Assembly: GCF_963678635.1 (NCBI RefSeq)
Contig: NC_087068.1
Span: 44,683,013 to 44,747,012 of the forward strand
From: Symsagittifera roscoffensis
Lineage: Eukaryota > Xenacoelomorpha > Acoela > Convolutidae
DNA length: 64,000 nt
Direction: 5' to 3'
The position numbers and the translations under genes are program-made. The notes beneath the pieces are model-generated. The model was given only the letters and a program-made list of their open reading frames with translations. It was not told the DNA's origin and made no database searches. Below are positions 14,001 through 26,000 of the stretch, piece by piece. Position 1 is the stretch's first letter; each line of letters begins with the position of its first letter.

Positions 14001-17000
14001 ACAAATATTCCGTTACTTTCGTTACAAAAGCCGGAATAATGAATTGAACAAATTTAAAGTTCACACTAAAGAGCATGAAAAAAAAATTTTCCATAGGAAA
14101 ACTTTTTTCTGCTGAAAAAAAACAGGACGTAACTAATGTTTATTTTGCATCTGTCGACTTTTTTCGACTTTTCAATTTGGAGCCACAATTATAATTTTCC
14201 CAAGCAGTTATCTTTTATGCTACCTCTTCATATGAAGGGAGAACTCTGGCCTCAAACACACACGAGTCCAGCTTCACCTCTGGATTGGCCACATTCACCT
14301 GGATGAGGGGCACTCCCATGTTCTCTAGAGTGGCTCTGGCCTCCTCATCACGCTCCACCGGCTCACCACCTCGAGTGGCCTGCAAAATTTAAACCTCTTG
14401 ACCTTTTGTCCTTCTGGTTGATGAATCAACTGATGACAGCAATGATGTTTTTTATTCGATACTTATATGCACAAATTCCAGATCATTCCCAAATAAAGAA
14501 AACTTTTTAGACTGGAAATTCGACTTTGATAACCCAATCAATTTGATTTAATGTTTCCTAACTCGCTCAAACAAAAAATTGATAACGTAAATGTTTACCT
14601 AAGGCATTAGTACGTAAATTATTTTAAAAAAGGCTATCAGCCTAGGAACAATTTTGAAAACAAGCTTTGAAAACACGCTTCTGATTTGATCTCATACCTG
14701 CTCAGGATTTTACTGTATTCTAATCATTACATAGTGCATTAAAATGAACATTACCAGATTGATCATTTTCATCCTGATCGCAATTGGCACTTGTGCACAT
14801 AATTTTTCGGTACAAGGTAATTGTCGTTTTTTTTGATGAGCCTCGCTAATTAGTTCTTTTTAAAAAAAAATATTCGCAAGACAATTTATTTTTTAAATTG
14901 CTTCTTTGTGACATGAAGATTGATGACGGAAACAAACTCTATATCTCATTTGAAAAAAAACCATTAAAGTGGCCGCTTAATTAACAATCTAAAATGATGA
15001 CTGTTGAGAAAAAAAAAACGTTTTCTCATTATTTCTACCATGGAATTATGACTATTCAGCATTTAATACCCCTCTGCGTTTAGACCCAGCCGCACCCATA
15101 GAAGTACTGGCGCCTTTTTTGCGGGCGTTAGCCTGGGCTACGGACGCTTTTGGTCCCCCTTGACCAACTGCTGGTCGGTTTTTGAGAGAACTACTCTGTC
15201 TGGAACCGAGCCCAATCGGGCCTCTGCCACCGCCTACATGACTGGTGGCTTTGGACGAGTTCTGTTTAGTATGCATAAAATTCAGTTTAACTTGATATCC
15301 ATTATTAATAAAAATTAGAAATAAGCAGAAAAAAACTACACCAAAACGTCGTTTTAACCAATAAATACAATAAGAATGGTCGATTTTCCATTGTTTTTCC
15401 CCTTAATTTAGGTTAAAATTAATTGCAAAAACAAAAACCAATCTTTAAGCTAGGACAATGGAGTTGAAACGTTCGATAGAAATCACTGCAAGAATCATAA
15501 TCAAAGGATGTAACAAATACCTTCGCAATTGCAATTGGATTCATGAAAAATTTAATAACTTTTGTGTTTAAATGACAGCTAATAAAACTGAAGAAATTAC
15601 CTCTTCGTGATGTGCTTCTTCTTCGTTTTCGGCTGTCAGAATTGGAGGCTAGAATACAAATAGTAAAAAAAGAAACAGCTTGTGAGTGAAATTTTATATA
15701 AGTAGGGAAAATGCATAGTGATACTCGATTTTATGCAGATACTCAATTTTATCCTTGACGCTGAAATTTTTGATCTTTGGAACAGTCATGCTTTGAACAA
15801 AAATGGGATAAATCAGTATTTTTCAATTATCACAACGATGACTTGAGCATTTATAAAGAAGGGAGCGGGGAGCTTCTTTAATATGTATCATAGACAGAAG
15901 TGAGTGTGTTTGCTAGATCTAGGCATTATACTGAAATTGATAGTCGATTCGACTGCTACCCGGAAGTGGCCTCACCCCGACTTTGTATCTCCTGGCGTGT
16001 CTAGGAACGGGAGCATCTTCGTCCCCGTCCGCACTCAGAGGTCGTCCAGTTTGTCCCTTCGTTCTGTCCCATCTCTCCAGTAGTTTGTAAATGTCATTTT
16101 TGAACATCTCGTAGAACTTGAACCTGAAATTGTTAACTTTAAGAATTGCAAAGAAAATTAAATGCTTAGACTACCAGGCGTCGAAATTCTGTAAGAAGAT
16201 ACAGCTCATTCTAATGCAAACAAAGCTTCATCTTGAGAAAACCAGAGATATTGGGGACCGCACACTTAATTTTCGCCTATTTTAACGAGCATATTCCTAT
16301 TTCATCTAGTAAACAAACTTCAAATCATCGAATCGCTTTCGTTGAACAAATGACTGAAAATTTCTCGAAAAAAAACGTTTGCAAAAAAATCTCACCTGGT
16401 GTTCTGAACAATTTCTTCATCTGTCAATTTTACAACAGGAGCTTCTTCTTCAATCACAGGCTGGGCGGGAGGCTGTGACGTCGCCCCTTTCTTCTTCCCC
16501 TCCCCCTTATTATCACCGCCCACCCCACTCGTGTCGGCTTGGGACCCTGAGCCTTTACCTCCTGCTCCTGCCACGCCACCAGCACCCATATTTGAACTCT
16601 GGGCTATCGAGTTGTTACTTTTATTGCTACTTTTGTTCTCGGTTCCATGTGAGGAGGTTTTACTAGCGTCAGCCTTCTTCTTTTTCTTGGCTTGTCGTTC
16701 CGCTTCCTGACGCGCCAGTTCCTCCATTCGCTTCTGCTCTTCTTCTTCGCGCTGTTTTTCCTTCTCAATTTCCATTCTGTACAGAAAGAAGGCTTCAATT
16801 CTCGTGTCAAAGAAACTTTGGCATATACAAACATTTACTACACAAGTACAAATGAAATCCATATTTTGACCCGGAAGCCAAAGGCAAAATAAGGATAGAC
16901 AGTTGCTGTGCATGTAGTACAGAATGTTTTGAGCGCACTGGTTTCAGTGACATTTTTTTTTAAATACTGAAAGAAACTTTTTTGTTTAATACTTTCAAAT

Positions 17001-20000
17001 TTCGGTTATTTTATTTTTAAGTAAACGGCGAATAAATTAGAAGACAAATTAACAGACTGAAAAGTATCTTCTTTATGATCACGTTAAAAATTTAGTACTA
17101 AAATTTAATAAAATTGAATTAGGAGTGGGAGGTAGCCTCTCATCAATTTTTGTCTAATCTATACTATATTTAAATGCTAGTGACAGCTATCTCACATGTT
17201 TAAGCTTGATAATTTTGCATGTTTAACGAAAGAATTTTTTCATGTTTAAGCTATATCATATATTGCAATGCTTAAGAAAATTTTTCAATCAGTTTTCCGC
17301 AAGGTCATTAACTTTTCAGTAAATTTTTTCGAGGCCAAATGAAGTCTGTCTGTCTGAAAACCTGCTTTTTAAATTAATTTGATAATGACTGTCTACCCGT
17401 CTCCTAATTTTTAATTTGGTTTCGACGATTTAGTTCAAAGTAGTGTTACTGTCAAACGGTTGCCTCCAATCTCTCTGTATCTTTATCTGGATTTTCTATC
17501 TTTTCTATTTTTTTTCTTTTTTTTTGCATCTTTTTCTACCTTTTTTTCTATCTTTTTTTTTTAATATTTTCTATATTTTTTCTATCTTTCCTTACCCTGT
17601 AGTTGGGTGCTGTCAGGGTACTCTCAAGAGTTGCGAATCTTGCCTCCAAATATGACTGCTCATATCCTTGTAGTTTTCGAGATATGACGTTTTTTGTGAT
17701 TTTTCAAAAAGTTTTCAGAAAAGTTAACGAACTTTTTTCTCCAAATCTTGAAATTCCCAACCCTGTAGTTGGGGGCTATCAGGTTACTCTCAGGTATTAC
17801 GAACCTCGCCTACAATTTTTACTGCTCAAATCCTTATTGTTTTCGAGATAAGCATTTTTTGCGATTTTTTTTTAATTTTCAAAAAACTTTAAATTAATTT
17901 TTTTTTCAATGTTTGAAATTCCCAACCCTGTTGTTGTCAGGGTACTCTCAGAGTTACAAATCGTGCCTCCAAATATGACTGCCCAATTCCTTTTAGTTTT
18001 TGGGATATGACGTTTTTTTGTGATTTTTTCGAAAAATTTTCAGTAAACCCAAACAATTTTTTTAAATTTTTTTCTTCAAAATTTGAAATTCCCAACCCTG
18101 TAGTTGGGGGCTGCCAGAGTATTCTCAGGATTTGCGAATCTTGCCTCCAAATATGACTACTCAATTCCTGGTAGTTTTTGAGAAATGACTTTTTTATGAT
18201 TTTTTCAAAAAAAAATTCAGAAAAACAAACAGTTTTTTTCTTCAAAAATTGAAATTTCCAACCCTTTAGTGGGGGCTGTCAGAGTACTCATAGGGGTTGC
18301 GAATCTTGTCTCCAAACATGGCTGCTCAAATTCTGGTAGTTTTCGAGGTATGAGGATTTTTTAAATGATTTTTCAGTTAACTTAGGTTTCGAAAAATTCT
18401 CAAAATTTAAATATCGCAACCCTGTAATTGGATGCTGCCAGGGTACTCCCAGGAGTTGTAAATCTTGCCTGCAAATATGGCTACTCAAGTATTTCTACTT
18501 TTGGAGGCTTGATTTTTTCGAGATCTGGTTTCCAATGTGGTTGTGGTCCAATGTGTGCAGTTTTTCTTGAGTTTTCAAAAATTCGAAGCACCGTAGGTGC
18601 GTTACATGCTAGATTACCTGAAAACCGAAAACTTTCAGACCGAATTTTCTCGACACTAAGAAGACTCTTTTGAACACGTTTTGGAATCCAAACCACGACC
18701 AATAGAGCTTTAATATGATACCACAACTTGACACCTTACGTGTTTTCCTTGAGGTGAGGTAGTGGGTGTTCCTTGAGGTTGTCCCTGAGGAATTTAAAAA
18801 AAAACGGACCCTTATCCATAGTTCCTTTCCACACTTACAGAAAAACACAAAAACACATTTAACAAAACTGATAGCTTCGAACTCTTTCTGTTCAAAACGT
18901 CATTTCACAAGTTAATTTTAATGCAAATATTAAGCTGGCAACCAGTCTAGATGGTTACTCACAAAGTTAGTTATCTTTACTAACATATAAAAATATCAAT
19001 AAGTTTAGATAACAAGACGTGAAATCAGTTGCGTGAAAGTTCTAGTTAAGCAATGGAATCTCACTGCACATCATGACCAAGTAATTTAAAAAATAAGAGA
19101 ATCGTAGAGTCTGTTTTATGGTCAGAGGCTAGCGAGTTCGAATCCCAGAGTATACAAACTAACCGTTTCATTTTCTCCCGTTTGAACCTGAGTTGCTTCC
19201 TCTCCACCTCCTGTTTGGACCTGGGACTGAGTGCCTCGAACTCATCCTCCGACATCTCCTCGATTCTCTTCTGCTCCTGCTTCCGTAACTCCTCCAACTC
19301 CGCCTCCTTCTGGGCAGCCACTACTGCCGCTCTCTCTTTCAAGTAGGCCTAAAAGAAATTGACGTATTAGAGACGTCTAAAAAGGGAACTTGAATGACTA
19401 TTTTTCAAGTTAACCCACACAATAAAACTAATATTATACACAGACGTATGTAAGCGGAAACGAAAATCTCACGATAGTTCATTGAAATTTTTGCCACATT
19501 GAAATGATTGCAAAATCCATAGCGAGATAAGCCGATCACAGATCACAAGCAGCACAGACTGTTAAGACCACGGTTATTTAGGCCGTTTTGTTGGCATCGG
19601 CCTTACGTGACTACAGTTGTCTTTCAAAAATTAGTAACAAAAATCCGAAAACTTTCAAAAACTTTCTAAAACGTTTTCCCCTTTTTTTATTGGAAATTAT
19701 TTTCTCTTTGAAATTTTCAACTTTAAAGTACCAGGAAGCTCTCTTTACTCGCTCGATATTAACATTAAAAAAGACTTCATATGATATTTATAAATAACTG
19801 TGCTTTCTGAGATTCGCAGAGAATCAATGAACGGCTATCGGAGGTGCTATAATGCCGTTCATATCAGGACTAATAGGACTTTATTTTGAAATATCACGAC
19901 TGATTCTAATGCTCATTTGCAGAATCTGATTTTGAGTGTAACGAAGTTAAAAGAAATAAGAATAGCCTGTTGCTGTGCATGTAGCACAGAAAATTCCGAT

Positions 20001-23000
20001 CACAATTAATTTACAAGAACTAACGAAAGTAACGGAATATTTGTGCTCGGGGTGGGTTTTTTCTTCAGACAAATTTCGACTTTTTAACTAGCCATTTTTG
20101 ACGGAATTTTTTTATATCATTCAAAAAGTATTGTTGTCATGAGCTCAAATTTTAAAAGATATTTTACCTGTGATCATTTTTCGTAAAGTTATGGGGGTTT
20201 AAAAATTGCCATTTTGAGACAATTAACGCGCGATATATTTCGCGCTATTAACGCGTGAGCGGAGAGTTAATCCGTCTTAAAAATCGTTCCAAATCAGTTG
20301 AAAGAAGCTTATTTGCCATAATTTATTTGTTACAAGGAGCGAAATCTACCTTTTTGTACTTTATGTGGCGTGTAGGGGGATGATGTTCATAAAAAATTCA
20401 AAATTTAGAAAAAAAAAATTCATTTTTTTTTCTTCTTACATTTAATTTTCTAATGTTATTACTGCTCCATAAAACCTTAAAAGGCAGTCGGAACATTCAG
20501 GGCTTCGCCCTGATACGAGCAGTCTTGTTTTCTATTTCTCCTCAATTGCTTCTCACTTTTTATGGTTTGTTCAGATAAAATCAAAGTTTCCCAGGCCTTA
20601 ATCAAGAGTTCTTTTATAGACTAGACTTATTGTTGCGGAATTTTTTTTTTATTTTGTAAAAACTTTTCAAAAAATTGCTAATTCGAGCACTTCAAAACCT
20701 AGTGCCACAAAAATGCTAGACTAAGCTCTAAAAATTAGTTTTTTTTGCAGCTAACAACTGAACACTTAATCTTTGAAAATTAAAAATAGCTTAGTAAATT
20801 TTTTTTTTGCGTTACACGATTGCTTCACTTGCTCCAAATTAAACTAAAAAGTAACACTGAGGCATTTTAAAAACTTTTTAGCACTTAATTGACTCAAAAG
20901 GCTTAAATGTAGGGATTTGTTTATATATCATCACTCGACCCTGCGAAGCTGCGCTCCTCAAACACAAGCGAGGAGAACGCAAAAAAGAACTCTAACCAGG
21001 CAAAACAAATTGAATTAAGGAAAAGTTTCAAACTACACTATGAGAAAAAAATTTAATGAGATTATGAATATCACGTTCTCACATCTGATCCACGACCGCT
21101 TGTAACTTTGATAACACTAGCCACCAATAAATAGCTAGTTTCTGTCAAAATGCCAATGCTACGCAGCACAAATTTGACCAAAAAACAAAAAAAAAACAAT
21201 TTCAATGTTACGGACTTGAATCTCCGCTTGGAAGTAACTTAGTTGCCCAGCTAATGCTGGACCCAACTGATTTAATACTTTAAATCATATATTGTACTAA
21301 TACGGAATGCCAAATTTTGGGGAGGGTGCTCATGCTTGAAGGACCGAATGCTTGAAAAATTTCAACCAATCAAAATCGCTAAGCGTTTCTATTGGCTAAA
21401 GGCCTTTCTCACTATATCGAAGTCAATATTAACAGAAAATGTATCAAATCAGTGGAAAATAATCAAAAATATTACAAATTGCGGGTTACAACCGCATTAC
21501 TATTCAGATAAATCATCAAGATTAATGAGTTCAAAATCATAAGAATTTTTCAGTCTTGAAATTCATCTGCTTATTATCTAATCGGTCAATATTAACACTA
21601 ATGGCCTGGATTTATTTTCTTACTTTGAGATTTTTGCGATTTATTTTTAGATTTTGAATACTCAATTCTGATTGGCTGAAATTAAGCTAAAAATAATTTC
21701 AAGCATTCGGTCCTTCAAGCATGAGGGACGCCACCCAAATTTTCAAAAAAAAACTAACTCTACGCAAAGCTCTAGCGATTTCTCTGCTTCAGTAGGGGAT
21801 TAGCCGCTGGTTTAAGGGAAATGGATACTAAAAATATATACTAAAATATTCCGAGAAACGATCGAAAATTCAAATTTGACTTTTCCTAGTCTTTTAATCT
21901 TTCTAATTAAGCAGAGGAAAAGCCTTTTAAGTAGGGAAGGCGCCCACAACCTGATTTTTATAGATTGAACCCTTGATATCAGATTTAGCTAGATGTTTTC
22001 GAAAATAGTGATGAAATTTCTAAAAAAAAAGGTAAAAATTTCATCAAATGGATTTTTCTGAAGAATAAACCAACTTTTCGAAAATTAATAGGTTAAAACA
22101 GGTTGCGCGGAGAAAATCTAAGCACCATATTAGCTTGAATGAACTACCAATTTCAGAATCAGAAGGTTAAGTTTTGGAAAAACGCACAAAATTCAAAAAT
22201 TGGACATTTTCTAAGTCCATATTTTTCTCAAAACACAGGGTAAAGCAATTTGCACAAGGAAAATTCTCATAACTGATTGTTTTTTTTCGGTTAAAACCTT
22301 AATCTCTAACTTGGTAAGGTAGTTTTTCAAAAATATCAAATTTTAAAACTTAACAAAATGTCAAAAAATTGCCTTGGTTGAAGCCATAACTTTATTCTAC
22401 CAAATTTAGAGAATAGCCGCTCAAAAAGGGTAAATCCCCATAATTTTTTCTTTCGATTGAAACATTCATCCTAGATTTGTGCCTTAAATCTTTGAGAAAA
22501 TGAAAAAATTCAAAACAAATAGGTCAAAAAATACCCCTACTGAAATTTTCGAAGGCTGTAGAACGTGAAGTTAAATGGAAAGAGACAAACGAAATATGCA
22601 GGCACATAGAAAAGCAGCCAATTTTTCCGTTGGTTTCAATTTTTTTGAAATACGATACAATAGTTTTTGAGAAAAATCCAAAGCATTGCAAAACAAAAAA
22701 ACAACAAATTCTATAATACATTTTCAAAATACCTGTTTGTTTTTTCAAACAGGACCTAATATTAGCCAAAAATAAAGCAGCAAGATAAGCTTTTAAAGTG
22801 CTTATGCTTAATTAGGCTTAAAAATGATTGAATTGAAACCTACCAAAAGTTTCACTAAATGAGCACTTTTATTTGCTATATAGGTTAGAAAAAACTCCTG
22901 GTACTAATAAACACGTATCGCATGTGTAAAAATTACAGCCAACAGGCAACTAGAAGTGGGTCAATGAAAGAAAGGAAACAAATAAATACTGGTTGTTTTT

Positions 23001-26000
23001 TTTTGAAAAAACTTGACTTTCGAGCTTCAAAGAAAACAATATATGGCCTTAAAGCACTCAAAATTTCAGTAAAAAAAAACATTTTTGCACTTTTTTTGAT
23101 AAAATTAACTAAATTTAGAAAAATTCGATCAGTTTGTAATTTTTAATTTCACTGGGAAACTTGAAAGTCGAAACTAGAAGTCGACCAAGTTTTTTGCGAG
23201 CTTAACACTTTTGCTGTTTGATAGTGGAGTTTGTGTTTATTTTATCAAAGGAATTGAGCTGAACTTGGAAAAAAAGTCATACCGCAAAAAACTTTAAGCA
23301 TGAAAATTTTTTAAGACTCCTTGAAAAAAAACTATAAAAACATCACGAGCTATATAAAAGTATTTACTACGTTCTTTGACGTAATGGCCTTCCTTAGCAA
23401 AAACATCCTGAGAAATGATCTTCAAAAAGAAAGCTACCTTCCATGGAGAAAGCATCCGAATGAAAAAAAAATGATCGTAAAAGATAAAAAGAGCTCAAAA
23501 CTAAGAAAATATGATACCTGATCAGTCTTCGCGTACCTGTGTGAGGTTTGTTTCGACAAAATAGATGTGTTTGCGGTTGTTGATGGCCTTGAGCAGCACC
23601 TGGACTGTCACCAGGATGCTAGGAGTGAAGATACTTTCTAGTCCGTCAAACACCACACCTTTGAAGCAATCTCTGCTCTGAAATAGACAAGAATGTAAGC
23701 ATGGATAAAGTCTCTGTAGCAAACCGAACAAAGCTGAACATTACAATGGTTTTTGTTTATTTCGGATTTTCTACTTAAAACAAATAGTGACCTTTAAAAA
23801 AAAAGCAATAAAATTGTTTCTTTTCATTAAAGAAAAACGTCTAAGAAACTTTCTTCCATAAGTGGAGATTGTTGGCGCTGAACAACCAGGAAACAATCAA
23901 TAAACTAAAAAAGGCGAATCGTACCTAGCCATTAATCTATTGCTCACCTGAAGTCTTTCCGACACCAAATCCACCAGCATTTCTTCTGACAAGTGACATG
24001 ACATGAACCCCTCACTGTTTGCGGGGTCAACAGAGTCCAGTTCGGTCAGTTTCCGAGGAACCGGGAACGCCGGGAGGGTTTCTGGCTGCGCTGGTTCAGC
24101 AGGTGCGACAGCTTGAGCTGCTTTTGCACCAGCTTTAGGTTGCGCAGCGGGAGCAGCTGGTTTCTGGGCCGCTGAAAAAGAAAAACGAAATACGGAAAGG
24201 CTGACGTGAAGTTTTTAACAAAACATGCATTGTTTCTGCTTGAGATAAAGATGAATTGTAAGATGATTCGAAAGCACATAGAAGTTCACAATTCGACCCT
24301 TTCAAAATTTAGATCTATGCAGGTGCGTGCTCTTATTAATCTGACCATTGAAAATGGGGAAGAACTTTGTATTCGGGTAAGTTTTAGTTTTTTTTTCATT
24401 TTTTGTTTTCCACGAAAATCAGGTACCACAAATAATCATCAGACTGGGTTGAGTGATATATCACATTAAAGTCCTTTTACTCATTTTTATTATCGAATTG
24501 TTCCGTCGAGCAACTGAATAGCTCTGTTATCGAGTAAGTATTGACCTTTTTTGTCGTTGCTGAGTTAATTACTGAAAAACGTTGTAAATATCGGTGAAAA
24601 TGTTTAACTGTTTTCCTAATACTTACTGACTTTTTTGTCGTTGGCTAAACTCATTTTAATTATCGGATACAGTTCCGATGAACGAGTGAACAGCTTTTTA
24701 TTTAAGCAATTGAACTTTTGTCGTTGTCTTGTTTACCAAGTACAACAAGCTACAACTAGATATGATATATACATCTGATACGACATGACAAAACTATATT
24801 ATGGGTACACCGAGAGGGGGCCGTGCTGGGAGGGGGAGGGTAGGGTACCTCTGAGAGCTTGCATCTGTTTCCAGGTGAGTGGTTGACCTGGGATTATTCC
24901 GAGCTCCTTGTGCAAACGAGAGGTGGGAGACATAGCTCGCTCCTCTGTAGTTAAGAGTGCAAAACAAAACACACACAATTACACTCCATGAAAGATGATC
25001 ATAGTAGTTTATAGACCATAATATTCTTTGGTTAAATTTAGACCATTCATCAACAAAAACAATTGCGTCAAAATGAAAACCCCCGAAGTGATTGAAAAGC
25101 ACAGACAAAAAGGAATGCTTGGAACAAAAGTAGTGAATAAATAGACGTTTTTCATTCAATTGCTTTTTTGGACAGGAAATAAATTAAAGCCTCAAGTTCT
25201 AGAGAGAAAGGTTATATGAGAGACCATTTGTCTCGAAGAACAAAATACCGACAAAAATAGGAGAGTATCCCTCATGGCCGAAAAATTGAATGTCCGAAAT
25301 TTAAATAAGCCGATAAGAATATTAAAAACTTGACAAAAAACTTGAAAATCTGCCAATTTTGGAAAGTTTAATGGTCAAAAAAGTTCGGACATCCGGTTCT
25401 TCGGGTACGTGAATAGTCAGGGGGAAACAGTGCAATGAACGCCATAAACATCATCAAGCAGCTTTCGAAAACTCTAACAAACAATAACACTCAAAACCCA
25501 TTCAAAATTGAACAAAGAGTTTATGAAACCATCAATATAATAAGCAAGCAGCGAATCTCAGATGAACCAAAAAACGAAGCACACAACACGCAACTGGCCT
25601 TGACTATCGCTGACTGATTTCGCCACGACATTTTCTCGTTTTGAAAGCATCGAGCTTGGCCAGCAACTTTTTGCCGGAAACGTTTTGCTTCTTTCTAAGT
25701 CGTTTGAGACATCGTTTTTAAACTGCAAAGACGATGAACTGTCACTCAAAACCCTAGCTGAAGAAAAATTGGCGCGATTTTGAAGACTAGAAGATGATGT
25801 TTTCTTTCTGTAACTGGACCTAGAATTTGATTTCGGCACTCCCGTTCGAGAGCCTGATCGACTAAAACCTGGTCCTCGAGATGCTTTAAGACAAAATACA
25901 ATTCGTTTCAATAAAGCAATTCAGTTTCAAAAAAAATTTCAAAATTAAAACGCCACTACACAAAATACGTTTAACAGAAATAGGATGGTCTAGTTTCTTT

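Larger units (their letters stand above)
10811..14223 (-). other. HYDIN: HYDIN intron 16, repeat array
   Basis: One family B element (11359-12178) followed by four family A elements in tandem (12187-14040), together more than three quarters of the intron. About 0.5 kb next to exon 17 shows nothing recognisable. Confidence 0.7.
16777..19163 (-). other. HYDIN: HYDIN intron 11, 166-bp tandem array
   Basis: Holds a family B end fragment (16878-16925), a T-rich tract (17480-17590) and a six-unit tandem repeat (17591-18500). Open frames over the array are by-products of the repeat. Confidence 0.7.
19349..23536 (-). other. HYDIN: HYDIN intron 10, repeats
   Basis: Contains a family B end fragment (19963-20010) abutting a full family A copy (20010-20530), diverged family-B-like sequence (about 20640-20990) and a TIR element (21329-21737). 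No exon was found in the remaining AT-rich 1.8 kb. Confidence 0.65.

Noticed and set aside
17603-18845. Several 66-102 codon open frames on both strands
   Set aside because: They arise from the 166-bp tandem repeat and repeat the same peptide; no start, splice or homology support.
24046-24279. 77-codon minus-strand frame
   Set aside because: It uses the wrong frame across HYDIN exon 9; the correct frame matches phase on both sides and contains the SEEMLVDLVSERLQ helix.
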